A stretch of DNA of 64,000 nt from Numida meleagris (taxonomy: Eukaryota; Chordata; Aves; Galliformes; Numididae), in NCBI RefSeq assembly GCF_002078875.1, contig NC_034438.1, forward strand, positions 13,873,101 to 13,937,100, in the 5' to 3' direction. The position numbers were made by a program, and so were the translations under genes. The stretch's first letter is position 1, and every line of letters starts with the position of its first letter. Of this stretch, positions 12,801-23,829 are shown piece after piece. Under the pieces are notes generated by a model that was not told the origin of the DNA, made no database searches, and saw only the letters and a list, made by a program, of their open reading frames with translations.

Positions 12801-15041
12801 TAGCAGGATGCAATTCGTAGTACCAAAGCATTCTATAAAGGCAGAAAAGAGTAATTAACTACTTCCAGTACCTCCTCCTCTGAACCTTGCTTAGACGCTA
12901 ACATTCTTGCTTAGACGCTTACAGCTGCTTAGAACGTTACAAAAACTATGAGAAGTCTGCCCTGCATTTGACTAAAAACTGGAATTTGTTAAAGTTGGCT
13001 CAGAGTGCCCTCCAGTGGCTCGTACTCTCCTGCCATGTGATGGGCTCAGGCTCTGAAAGGCAGGAAGCTGCAAGCAAGAGTATTTCTGAGTCAGACATCT
13101 AGAAATGCATTGCAAACAACATCTATAAAAAAATGTATTAATGTATTTTGACAGAACAATCAGATGTCTTTAAATGAATTAGCTTCAACATCTTTTCCAC
13201 AGAACAACTATTCAGGATCTACAGGATCTTAAAGATTGCGTTCATTTCTTAGCATTAAACCCAGACCTCCAAGCTCACCAACCTCTTGACACATGCACAC
13301 AATCTTCTGCAAAAATACTTTATTTTTGCTAATCTATTAAAATCGGGCCTCTTATATCCCATCTCACTGTTGTCAGCCCACATGAGGATCAAAGATCCCT
13401 GCTTGTTATTGATGACAGTTTAAAAATCATAGGACGCAGAAGGATTTCTCTAGTGTCTCCATGTGCACCCTCTTACTTAAAGAGATAACGGCAGAGAGTG
13501 CTCAAACATTTTCATTCTTTCTAGTTATTTCAAAGATGAAACTAAACCCTAACCTAATCAATATAGTTATATGTCTACTCAGCAAAGCACATCACTTCCA
13601 TTTCTGAGGTTAAAAAAAGTACGTGTTGCACCCTATTTACTTCAGATTTCTAAAACTGGAAGACAATACCGAACGTCCTACAAGAATGCAAAAATATCAC
13701 TAGGCACAGGTTTGCAATCCTTTTCTCCTGCCAACATTCAATATTAGAATATTGGATCACAAACCAGGACAGTTGCTACAGTTCTCCTATCTGGTATCAC
13801 ATTCACTTTATGATACCAGTGAACTTGAAGCTTTCAGTTCATAAGTCTGCATGCTCAGAACATATGCAAAAAATGGCTTTACTTACAATAGTTTTGTTAC
13901 ATCAGTACAGAAATGTAGTCATTTCAAAAGCAAGTACTCTGAATCCTAAAAAAGTACAATATACGTAGCATATGAAGGTATAGTCATGTAGGATTAGCCA
14001 TAATGCTACCACATCTGCTTAATATAAATATGCTTAATATAAATAGTGATTGCTTGTTGAGAAGATATTGCTATCCTTTAAAGAAAAAAAAAAACACAGC
14101 ATATTTCTGCACCTACTCAGTCATTTTCTTACCAGCAGAGAATTAAGAAGGACTTGTAAGCATTGCTATGAAACCAAAGGTTATTTCTTTGTCTGAGGTA
14201 GATAATTCCCCTTCCCATATAATAATTAATCAATGATAAGTAGTAGTCACTTAAGCACTTGCTAACACCCGATGTTCTTCTTCTTCTATAGCATGAGAAT
14301 AATATCATTCATCGGGACTTGAAAGCAGAAAATGTTTTCTACACCAGTAACACCTGCATTAAGGTGGGAGACTTTGGATTCAGCACAATCAGTAAAAGAG
14401 ATGAAACTTTAAATACTTTCTGTGGGTCTCCTCCTTATGCTGCCCCTGAACTCTTCCGAGATGAAAACTATGTTGGCATTTATGTAGACATCTGGGCACT
14501 AGGAATACTGTTATACTTTATGATAACGGGGATCATGCCATTTCGGGCAGATACAGTGGCCAAACTGAAAAAGTGCATTCTTGAAGGGACATACAGCTTG
14601 CCTCCCTGCCTCTCAGAAGCTTGCCAGAAACTGATAAAAGGAGTCCTTCAGCCAGTACCAACAGAACGATACTCTGTCAAACTTATTATGACCAGTGAGT
14701 GGATGCAGGGGATACAGTACCCAAAACCTTTACAGCCATTCAAACTGGATCCTAAGTATTTATCAGAAATCAATACACTCAAAGAGGAAGAAATTGAAGT
14801 GAAAAATGCTCTGAAAGATCTGGGAATCACAGAAGAACACATTCAAAATAACCAGGGAAGAGATGCACGCAGCTCAATAACAGGTGTCTACAGAATTGTT
14901 TTACACAAAGTACAGAAGAAAAGGGCACTTGAGTGTGTCCCTATAATGTCCCATCCAGACCCCAAAGAACAAGATAAAAAGAAAGGAATCAACTCTTATG
15001 ATGGTATAAAGCACACATCCAAGCTGTGTTCTATTTTGTAA
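6540..15041 (+). CDS. NIM1K: NIM1 serine/threonine-protein kinase (three coding exons)
   Basis: AMPK-related Ser/Thr kinase of the CAMK group, a reported target of the master kinase LKB1. The coding exons are 6540-6831, 12013-12281 and 14292-15041. They join in phase to 436 codons, the length I recall for human NIM1K. Visible kinase parts are the glycine loop [11 protein letters not shown] (about residues 78-88), the VAIK lysine K103, the catalytic loop HRDLKAEN (194-201), DFG (214-216) and a [10 protein letters not shown] segment. T229, just before that segment, sits at the position of the LKB1 site in the activation loop. The ATG at 6540 was chosen because its N-terminus aligns with the human protein; an in-frame ATG at 6495 would add 15 residues. 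The C-terminus ends KLCSIL, close to human KFCSIL. The gene runs towards HMGCS1. Confidence 0.96.
6832..12012 (+). other. NIM1K intron 1
   Basis: A 5.2-kb intron, GT at 6832 and AG at 12011-12012. It is mostly AT-rich unique sequence with a T run near 10542-10556. The only mobile element I recognise is a short CR1 tail near 9733-9780. No conserved coding exon is evident. Confidence 0.75.
9733..9780 (+). mobile_element. CR1 LINE 3' tail fragment
   Basis: About 48 bases match the 3' end of CR1: a TAATGTCCCTTCCAGCC-like stretch, then AAGCCATTCTGTGACTCTATG. It is a very short, 5'-truncated sense copy with diverged terminal ATTCTATG repeats. Confidence 0.6.
12013..12281 (+). CDS. NIM1K: NIM1K coding exon 2
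   Basis: Encodes the end of codon 98 through residue 187: the VAIK lysine strand, the alphaC helix with [15 protein letters not shown], and the hinge [10 protein letters not shown]. The acceptor is TTTTCTTTTCAG and the donor ATG|GTAAGT. The phase matches both neighbouring exons. Confidence 0.95.
12282..14291 (+). other. NIM1K intron 2
   Basis: A 2.0-kb intron with a consensus GTAAGT donor and a pyrimidine-rich acceptor (TTCTTCTTCTATAG). It holds a perfect 15-bp tandem duplication at 14016-14045 and a local near-repeat of CTTGCTTAGACGCT at about 12887-12920. No LINE copy was recognised. Confidence 0.8.
14016..14045. repeat. 15-bp direct tandem duplication
   Basis: Two perfect adjacent copies of TGCTTAATATAAATA lie in NIM1K intron 2. 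It looks like a small slippage duplication; no function is implied. Confidence 0.8.
14292..15041 (+). CDS. NIM1K: NIM1K coding exon 3 (terminal)
   Basis: Encodes residues 188-436: catalytic loop, DFG, activation segment with T229, the kinase C-lobe, and the C-terminal extension with [20 protein letters not shown]. The TAA stop is at 15039-15041. The exon starts in phase 0 with [11 protein letters not shown]. Confidence 0.96.
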   Translation, partial: HENNIIHRDLKAENVFYTSNTCIKVGDFGFSTISKRDETLNTFCGSPPYAAPELFRDENYVGIYVDIWALGILLYFMITGIMPFRADTVAKLKKCILEGTYSLPPCLSEACQKLIKGVLQPVPTERYSVKLIMTSEWMQGIQYPKPLQPFKLDPKYLSEINTLKEEEIEVKNALKDLGITEEHIQNNQGRDARSSITGVYRIVLHKVQKKRALECVPIMSHPDPKEQDKKKGINSYDGIKHTSKLCSIL

Positions 15042-15131
15042 ACCACACTACAAGCTTTATACACAGCACACTTAACGAGGGGTTTTATTCACTTTTCACA
15101 GGTTTTTGTGTTACATTTTCTTTAATTTTAA

Positions 15132-15303
15132 AATAAACCAAATATGCCTCATCTCCTTTGTATTTTTCAGCTCACGTCTGAAGTGCTCAAATGCAGAGCT
15201 CTAATGCACTTGTTTGTCCCTTGCTCCAGAAACACGGTGTAACTACTGCAAGAACTCAAGTAAAACAGTTAGAAATTATCAGTGGAAGTGATCTTTTAAT
15301 AAA
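15132..15303 (+). terminator. Candidate NIM1K poly(A) signals
   Basis: AATAAA occurs at 15132-15137 and again at 15298-15303, about 90 and 260 bases past the stop. Either could direct cleavage. Position and hexamer match are the only evidence. Confidence 0.4.
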
Positions 15304-18300
15304 GATCAAATGGTATTGCACATAAGACACTTTGGAGATCTCTCAGTACAGCCATGGAACAGTTAACTTCTTCACAAGTTTTACCTTAGCTTGACACAAC
15401 TATATCGCTGCAAACAGGACAGTTTTTGCAGAAAACTGAATTTAAGCAAAAAACAGACTGCAAATTCTTAAAAACATCTGAAGCAAATTTAACACACTAA
15501 ATTAAAAAAAAGAAAATCAACTCTAATTACATTTTAATTAAAGACAGAGCAGTGCTGCTGTTGACCACAGTTCTTGATTTGTCAAAATTCAAAGGCAAAG
15601 TCAGATATGCTACTTTAACCCTGCATGTGTGGTTATAATTTTTAGTGCCTAACTGGCTGGGTTACCAACCATTAATCTTCTGACACCTTCCACTATTTGT
15701 ATGATTCTCACAGTCTATAAATGCTTGGAATCCAGTTGCACTCCAATAAAGAGACAGATATAAGCATACTCCTAAGCTCTGAAATTCTTGCTTTAGCACT
15801 AGATATCTCTAAGGAAATTGAGCGCTGTCAACAGCAAAATCTGGTTACAGGCTGTACTAGCCTTCTGTCACACTACTTTGGCAAGAAGGCTGGTACAAAA
15901 CTGACTTTGATATTCTTGACCACTGCAAGTTAAAAGCTGGATACCTTGGCAATTCCATTTTTTGAGTGTCACCAAGATGTTGCCATGTCCCACTCTACCT
16001 TAATCTTTCATCAAGTATTTTACACTTTAATCAACCAGCCCAAACGCAATGGTGGAAAAGTGCAGCAGCTTTCCTCTGAACAGGCACAACTGAAATGCCT
16101 ACACTAAAGTAGAGTCTAAATGATTTCATTTAAGGCAAGTAAATTAATGACAGGTTTAGAGAGGTATAGCTAGTGCTCTCAAATTTAAAAGCAGGATGAC
16201 TTATCTATTACGGGGACTGATTAGATGTTTTGTTGACCTTAAAAAGAGTGAGTAATGTAAATGAGCAACAGGGCAACTCTGAAAGACCACCTGTGGGAAA
16301 CCAGGTTCAACCAGACTCAGCTAAGCACAAAGCAAGAACCAATCCCCTTTCACAGTTTTTGTGACAAGGAGATAAAACAATACTACCTTTCAAAATACGG
16401 TAATGAGATTAATTTTATTTCATAGGCTGTGAATGAATTTCTCCACTAGGAACAAATGCCACCTGAAAACATTTAAGTTATCTTGAAACATAGCCTTGAA
16501 ATAATGATTTTCCATGAGCCTCAGCAACTCTCTTTCCATTTTTCTGTAATGGAATATTAAAGAGAAAGATCCAGGAGGTCCACAAAGATTGTGTGACCCC
16601 AGAACTTCAAGTTTTCATAAGGCCAGTTTCCTCTTTCTTGCCTGCTAAAGAAAAAATGCATTCTGAAAACCCAACAAGTCAGCATTACTCCAACACGTTT
16701 CAAATATCTCAAACTTTATTTTAACAAAGGATCTGCCTCACAGTGAGGTCCCTGTGGTTAACTTTTTGTGCCAGTAGCAGCTGAATTCTTTGCTTGTCCA
16801 CTGCCAGCAATGGACTTTTGTTCCATGGCATTTTTATTTTCTGGTGCCAGGACAAGTTTCATGAGGGCAACCTAAACCAAAATACTTGCAAACACTATTT
16901 TCATGCATCATTGCTCCATCACTTTCAGCAGAACAAACAGATTAGTATCCATCAAATTATAAACATCTATTTTACCAAGGCTTGACTGTACAAATACAGC
17001 AAGTTACCAAATCCTAGTGAGTGACAGATAATACAAACACTGTTACACAAAAAAAGATTGTGATTTAAACAGATGAATCATTTTTTGCTACTTCATGAGA
17101 TAATGTAGCTCTGTAGAATTAGCAAAGAAATAAAGTTCAACAAAACTTCATTCTGTACATTAGCTCAGTTAAATATATATTACAAGCTTACAAGGCTCAT
17201 GTCATAGTTTATTTCTAATCTGGGCTTTAAAAAGCTACCAGAATATAATCCCCATAAGTAATGCGTATCTACCACTTGCAAGACAGATAGCTTTTAGCGT
17301 GCACGTTGGGAGATAAAAAGAAAGAAAAGACCCCACTTCTACGACATCACCAATAGTGAGAAGAACCTCAAAGTACAATGCCGAATTCAAAGACAGAAAT
17401 TGTCTCTTAGAAACGTATTATATAAAGAATAGCAAGAGGCCAGAGTTCCAGGTTCAGGTCATCCAAAATAATCTTCTTTTAGTTTACCAATTAAAGCAGT
17501 CTAATAATATCTAGAAGCTTTATTTTAAAAATCTGCTTCCTTAAATATTTCTGTTACAGTTTGATAATCCTGACAAAGTGCCAAATCAATCAGTTGAAGA
17601 AATATACCCTTTCTTATGAAGAACAACTGCCTGTCTCCCTTGTAATTCCTCTTTCCCTGCAGGCTGCTGTCATTTATAATGCAGGCATAAAACACACAAG
17701 ATGGATAGTAGGTGGAATTACAAAGTAACTAACATAGTCAGTTACAGAGTTTCTTGAGGGTGAAACCATCAGCCTAGTAGTTGTTGAACCAGTCATTTTG
17801 ATGGGGGAGGAGTAATTTTATTCCAGTAATGTTATTTGGTTTTATACCTTTTCCAAAGCAACGGTCTGAGGAGAGGTAGATTGGGAGGAGAAAGGGAAGG
17901 TGAAAAAGGGAAAGAGAAGTGCAGTTTTCAGAAGACTGACTACTTGCTGTCAAGGCACTGAGAACCCTAACATTAAAAGCTCAGACTTTTGCCACACTGA
18001 GTACAAGTAAAAGTTAACAGTGTAGGTTTCAAGTCATTTGACATGGGAAAAGCAAGCAGAAGATTCATTTTTTCTATGTACAAAGACCTTGTAATAGACT
18101 ACAACTACTACTCAGCAATTAAAAAATTCAGACGTGTTAAGGAATCCACAAAGCCCCTAGCAAGTCGCTCTATCCCCAGTATATTAATGATTTTAGTGTT
18201 CTGAAAATACTATAAATATCAGCACACAGTATTAAGACAAATCCTTTCAAGGAGTTTAAACAGTTTTTTTCATGCTCCAATTAAGTACTACTGTATAATG

Positions 18301-18381
18301 AAACTTCAGTACTACTGTAATCTTTTCTCTCTTTCATCCTACCCTCACATCTTTCTCCATTTCCCACCTCACAGAGGTATC
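15304..18381. other. Convergent 3' region between NIM1K and HMGCS1
   Basis: No coding exon or LINE is recognised. The right part must be the HMGCS1 3' UTR, since that reading frame ends at 18382 on the minus strand. Reverse-complement poly(A) hexamers (TTTATT on +) occur at 17817-17822, 17519-17524, 16715-16720 and 16414-16419. I cannot tell which is used, nor whether the two 3' UTRs overlap. Confidence 0.6.
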
Positions 18382-18474
18382 TTAATGCTCCCCATTGGAA
18401 ATGGCAACAGTAACGCCTTCAGATTCTGTTGTTGCAGGGATTCTTGGCACTTTCTTAGCAGGGCTTGGGATGTG
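18382..18474 (-). CDS. HMGCS1: HMGCS1 coding exon 9 (terminal)
   Basis: Encodes the last 30 residues, [13 protein letters not shown] to ISNGEH, and the TAA at 18384-18382. The acceptor AG is at 18476-18475. It enters in phase 0, matching exon 8. It is too short to show up as a long reading frame. Confidence 0.93.
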   Translation of the reverse strand, partial: HIPSPAKKVPRIPATTESEGVTVAISNGEH

Positions 18475-21400
18475 CTAAGAAGAAGGGAAAAAAAGCATTA
18501 AATACAGTTCACATACAATCATACTTCATGGCTAGTCCAACTTCCAAAAAAACATTCATGCTATGCTGGATGGCTTGGTCTTAAGTCATTCAAATCGGTC
18601 ATGGCTCATGCAAATGAATGCGTAAGAAGAGTCTGTTTCTTCTTGTTTCATTCTTGTGCAGTTTCATTCATGTTAGGATGAAATGTACTTTTTAAAATCC
18701 CATGTTCAATTTTTTTTTTTTTTAACACTTCTGGTTTCTATGTTACATATTTTAACAAAGCATTTGAAAGAACTTTTTAAACCCCTTCCTCTTTTAACAT
18801 GTGTGCACATGCTGGGACAAACATATAAACCGTTCAACCATCGATATCAAACTTTAAAAGAGTGCTCAGTGTTCACCTCATGAACAATGCCTGGGTGGAC
18901 AACTTCAACTCCTGCCTCCAGGGGTCCATCACCCATAACTGGGCGTCGGGCATACGTTCTTCTGTGTTTTTCATCCACATGCACAAGATACCATGTTCCC
19001 TCAAAGAGATCTTCTACTGAGCACTGTGGAATATAGTTGGCTGTAAGCAAACAAAAAAAAGCCAAGGACATACTGTCAGCTGGTTCCTGTAGAGCACTTT
19101 ATACAACAGAGACCATCAGGTGCAACAGTTGGAAGTAAAAAGGCAGGAAAACCAAGTCTACATTTTCATTGCTGTCACATCAAGCCAATAAATACAAACT
19201 ACTGAAAATAGCTTTACAGAAAAAGTTGGACATCTGCTTCATTCAACACCCAAAACACCTAATTAAAGCCATGCAAATTTTGAAATATTTTGCTGTAGGA
19301 TTAGTAGCAATTTATATTTATGAAGGTCTTACCCAAGTGATGTGTCTCCTGTCTAATCTTCATGTTTTCAGCAAAGACATCAGGTGCAATACATTTTCTT
19401 GAATCAAGTCTTGCTTTAAGATCAGAAAGGCTGGCAGTTATTTTGTCCAGTGCAGAACCTACAACATAAACCTATACTGTAGGGTAGCACCAGTGCTATG
19501 TGCTGCACACTAGCACATTAGCACTGAATGACCATTCAAGATATTTTGCATTATAGAAGCTGAACTTCCAGTAAGCTACAAATATTCCCAATGACTTGAG
19601 CAAAACACTTGTAACATTTTCCGATGCTATCTATTTGCCTAAGGAGACACTTTAAAGGTCATCCTGCTCTGGGGAATATTCTACATTACTGTCATTAAGC
19701 ACTGTTCTAATGTTTACTTAGGCTGGTGGGTAATACAACAAAGTAGTCAGAGGTGAGCTGTGCAAATGCGTTAATCTGCATCTCCTCCTTTCACTCACCA
19801 GGAGTGGCATCCTGCGTAACTCTGATGGAATACAGTGTAGCAGCAAAACCAGAGCCATATGAGAAAACGCTAATTCTTTGTCCTGCAAGGTGCTCTGGAG
19901 AGTACCTGCAAATCAAACAACAGTTGGTTAAAGTGAGAGTAAGTCCAAGGTGCCGGTTTTAAAATAACCAGAAAGTACAGTCAGCTTAGAAAAAGTAGTC
20001 AGCAGACTGTATCCACAACAATACCAAATTCAGGGTGTTACATAAATGAATGATGACTTCTTAAAAGAGGATTTCAACAAGCTGATTTTCAAAGCTACCT
20101 AAACAAAAAGAGCAAAGAAATGCCCAGAATATGATCATCTAGAAGGCAGCCAATTTTCATTCATAAGTGACATACACCCTAAAAGGAGCTATCACATCTT
20201 GGAATGCAAAGTAACAAAAAAGAAAAGAGGATACAAGATTAGTGGTTTAGAAAATAATGTTACATGTAAACTAAGTTTCAGTGATTCAAAAAAAACCAAA
20301 AACACTGACATGGTACTGGGCTGTTTGGAGCAACGCAGGAAGAGAGGCTAGGAAAATGCACACATTAGAAAATGAGATCCTGCTTTGAAAAGCAGCAAGC
20401 AGTGTTTTATATCAGCTTCTGACACAGAAATTTTGACTGTGCTTGTCACCTGAACTAATTGTGTTTCCAGAATAATTTTGTAACAGTCTTGATAATTAAG
20501 GCAGTCTAATAGGAAAAAGTCTGCTACGTGGTACTTTTACAAAGGGTTTTCCAAAACAAAAATTCTTGCACACAAAAAGCTATGACTTTAGTTTCCCAAT
20601 TTTATGCTTACTGGGCTAGAAGAGAAGCAAGGCAACCATAGACTGAAGGTGTGTACATGTTTCCATTCTGATTGGACACAAGTAAAGAAGCTTTGGTTTT
20701 CTGATTGAAGAGCTCTGCACTAGCTTTCATAAAAGCTTTTTCCACATCCCTGTCAAAATACGTATCTTCAAGCTTTACATCCCTATTTGAAAAAAAAAAG
20801 TCAGAAACCATCATTAAAACAAACATCAGAAAGGAAAAACATCTACAATGTTCAGCAAATTAAGACCATCTGAATAAGGAAGATGGCAGCCATTCTCACC
20901 TGAAAGCTTCCAGACCACTGAAAACACCATTTGCTGTTTCTGCATTCTGGTCACTGAGAAAGTCATTCAGCAATAGTCTCGCCACAGACTTCTGTACCAG
21001 TTTGCAGTAGGGAGAATGAAAGATCATGAATCCAAAGTCATTCAAGGTGAAACGTCTGTCTGTCCCCTCTGTAAGTGGCACAAAATTTGTGTTACAACTT
21101 ACTTTTGTATTCAACTATTAAAATAATATAGTTGGATGGCACGATCCAGTCATCACAATATGTCAACATATAAAAGGCAAAAGACTAACTCTTGCTGGCA
21201 GGCTTATCTAAAAAGCTGCCAAAACTTCTACCTAAAAATCTAATTCTTACTGATCTTGTGCACCAACTAACATTTGCCCTTTTAAAAGATAAAGCTGCAA
21301 GCCTTACAGAAACTCAGTATTTCTATCAAGTATTTTGAAAAAACAAAAAGCACTCTACTTGATCTATCCAATCCTCAAACCTATGCTTCTTAGCATGGGT

Positions 21401-23382
21401 GAAGCAACTACTATAGGTACTTGAATAAAAACAATAAATATCATTATTTAATATTTAAATATTAAAATCAGTATTTTAAGAGGGTTGGGTAGAATGACAT
21501 GCTCTTAAGCAAGTTTTTTTTTTTTATATTACAACCACAAAAGCCTGCAGAGACTACTCTTTGACTACCAAGTCCTCAGGCATTTCAGAACAGAAATAAT
21601 AATTGGTTAACGATGGAAGGCATGCATTTGAACCACCTCAGAGCACACAAACAGGGGACACTATACTAGTCAGACAGATTGCTAAGACTTGAAAACATTA
21701 CCTATGTTGCAATAACATCTTAAGAGGTGACATACCTTTTTGCCATTGGGCATGGATCTTATTGCGATAAACACTATAACAGCGGTCCAATGCACTGAGG
21801 TAGCACTGTATGGACAGTTTGCCATCAACTACAGGATATTCAGAGACCATATCTGGTTTATAGAAGTCATAAGCGTGCTGCATGTGGGTTCCACGCAATC
21901 CTGATGGAGAGAATTTGACAAAGCCAAAAGTTACTTGATTAACCTTCTTTGAGTGTGTATTTGAAACATATACCTTAACAATATGGAAAGCAAGTAATAT
22001 TTGGCCCCAAACAAATATGTTTTCTTAGCACTTCAGGCCCTTCATTATCCCTTAGGTAATGCTTCAGAAAAAGGATTCAGTTGCCTGGTACTCAAGCACA
22101 GCACGACTGAGCATGACAAACAGGTAACAAATCACTTCTTGAAAACAGAGTGCTTTGTTACACAGACTTAGCCCATTCTTTGTCATTTTTAACTGGAGAA
22201 TCCCCAAGTAAAAAAAAAAAAAACAGATAGAAACATCTTTAATTGGTTCTTCCTGCTTCTTACACTGGGGCTTGCCCAAGTGAGCAAAACCAAGAAGAGA
22301 CAAAGTGCAATTTCTGCCATTAGAGGTGGGTTAATCCATCCCTCAAACAACCCAGAAAAAAAAACAGGACAGGCTTTAGAATGAATCCAGTATCTGGTGG
22401 AAAAGTATTTACTTTCTCACAGGACTAACCTCTCTCAAAAATTAAAGGAGCATTTGGACCAACTAGCATTGCAACAGCACCAGCTCCACCTGTTGGCCTG
22501 GCATTTCCAGTGGCATACACAGCAATGTCTCCAGCAACAACAAGTGCATAGCGTCCTGTAATAACACAGAAATAACAATAATAATTAGCCAAGAATCTAG
22601 ATTTTAACATCCATCAGTGATTTTTAGCCTTTGGTTATAGAGGATGTGACTCCAGGTTTAAGGGTCTCTTCAATCCCTTCCCCCCTTTCACTTTACTGGC
22701 AGGAAAAGTGAAGGAAAACTTAGAGGAAAAGATGGTTATCTGGTGATTATCCATGTTGTTATCTCTTGTATGCAATTAGTTAGTGGCAAAAATCCAGAAC
22801 ATTTAAGACTCCAGAAGAATTACAATAGTTTGCCCTCTGGGTTTTATATGGTTAAGTACAGATGCTGAAGTTACAGGCAGAGTACTCAATGGTAGAGAAT
22901 GATGCAACTTTTAAAGAGAATACCCTGAACTTACCATCCCAAGAACTGGACTCAATCCAATTAATGGCATTAAAAAGAGCAGCAGTGCCTCCATAGCATG
23001 CATTGGTCGTGTCAATTCCTTCTACATCCGTATTACCAGATTCTTCAAAAAGCTGCATCAGGACAGTTTTCACAGATTTTGATTTATCAATTATTGTCTC
23101 CGTTCCAACTTCCAGTCTCCCAATGCACTCATAGGAAAGGCTGTTCCTCTCCATAAGCTTCTGAACTACAGTCAAGCAGAGGGAATTGATATCCTCCCGG
23201 TCAGAGCAGAAGCCCATCTTTGACTGGCCTAACCCAATGGTGTATTTGCCTGCATCCACACCGTCATACTTCTCCAGCTCTGTCTGGTCGACATACTGAG
23301 AGGGAAAATAGATTTCCAGTGCAACAATACCCACATCTTTGGGCCAGCAGGATTCAGCGTTCACTGGAAGAGACCCAGGCAT
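18382..23382 (-). CDS. HMGCS1: Cytosolic hydroxymethylglutaryl-CoA synthase (nine coding exons)
   Basis: Condenses acetyl-CoA with acetoacetyl-CoA to HMG-CoA, the step before HMG-CoA reductase in the cytosolic mevalonate and cholesterol pathway. Coding exons, in order of translation: 23382-22935, 22555-22430, 21900-21736, 21068-20900, 20782-20612, 19905-19799, 19458-19333, 19040-18877 and 18474-18382. All have GT-AG ends and join in phase to 522 codons. The catalytic triad is present at the usual numbers: E95 in [11 protein letters not shown]129 in [11 protein letters not shown] and H264 in [10 protein letters not shown]. No mitochondrial presequence precedes [11 protein letters not shown], so this is the cytosolic isozyme and not HMGCS2. 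The C-terminus carries the Pro/Lys stretch [13 protein letters not shown] and ends ISNGEH. The first coding exon has 10 bases of 5' UTR after its acceptor, so a noncoding first exon lies upstream in the CpG island. Confidence 0.98.
18877..19040 (-). CDS. HMGCS1: HMGCS1 coding exon 8
   Basis: Encodes residues from A438 (split codon): [18 protein letters not shown], then [12 protein letters not shown]. Residue 458 is His where human HMGCS1 has Arg (recalled). The donor GAG|GTGAAC follows VHE. Confidence 0.95.
19333..19458 (-). CDS. HMGCS1: HMGCS1 coding exon 7
   Basis: Encodes [20 protein letters not shown] and continues through [16 protein letters not shown]. The acceptor is TTGTAG at 19460-19459 and the donor GTAAGACC at 19332. 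The phase matches exons 6 and 8. Confidence 0.94.
19799..19905 (-). CDS. HMGCS1: HMGCS1 coding exon 6
   Basis: Encodes [20 protein letters not shown] then [15 protein letters not shown]. It contains the FSYGSG motif of HMG-CoA synthases. The acceptor is TTTGCAG and the donor CCTG|GTGAGT. Confidence 0.94.
20612..20782 (-). CDS. HMGCS1: HMGCS1 coding exon 5
   Basis: Encodes [20 protein letters not shown] through [11 protein letters not shown]. The acceptor is CAAATAG and the donor CCCA|GTAAGC. An apparent in-frame stop at the 3' edge is only the TAA of the donor site. Confidence 0.95.
20900..21068 (-). CDS. HMGCS1: HMGCS1 coding exon 4
   Basis: Encodes [20 protein letters not shown] and continues through VFSGLEAF. 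It includes the catalytic H264. The acceptor is ACTTACAG and the donor TTCAG|GTGAGA. Confidence 0.96.
21736..21900 (-). CDS. HMGCS1: HMGCS1 coding exon 3
   Basis: Encodes [17 protein letters not shown] through IHAQWQK. Both junctions are phase 1, with acceptor CCATCAG and donor AAAAG|GTATGT. Confidence 0.96.
22430..22555 (-). CDS. HMGCS1: HMGCS1 coding exon 2
   Basis: Encodes [20 protein letters not shown] then [20 protein letters not shown]. This is part of the thiolase-like fold that carries the acyl site. The acceptor is TTATTACAG and the donor AGAG|GTTAGT. Confidence 0.96.
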
Positions 23383-23392
23383 TGTGGCAGAT
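22935..23392 (-). CDS. HMGCS1: HMGCS1 coding exon 1 with 10-base 5' UTR
   Basis: The ATG is at 23382-23380 and encodes [20 protein letters not shown] onward. The exon carries E95 and the nucleophile C129. The acceptor CTTACAG ends at 23393, so translation starts in the second exon, as in mammalian HMGCS1. The donor is GATG|GTAAGT. Confidence 0.97.
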
Positions 23393-23829
23393 CTGTAAGG
23401 AAAGAAGAAACACAGACAAACAGTTCATTTACCCACATCCATTGCTAGCAACCTACTTCATACACTTCAACCTTCTGCAGGTTTAGAGAAAAGATAAAAG
23501 TTTTAGGTACTTTGCAGGTTCACTTGCCAAATGCAAACCTCAGAGATTTTTGGTCTTAGCGTATCATAAACACCATTACAAATTTTATTACATTTTACAT
23601 CAAGAAGTTTTTTTTAACTGACAATATAATTCCAGCACTAGAGCTGGATATACTTTGCCAGTGTCATTTCATGGCAGCAAAATACATGACGGAAGCTTTT
23701 GAGAAATGTTAGTCTTCATGCATGCTATTCTATTCCTGTACACAACTCACAATTTTACACGAAAAAGCTTTTGGACATTTTTTTTATAATTATTTTTTAA
23801 GTGTTGCTGATCGAGAACGAGCACATGCA

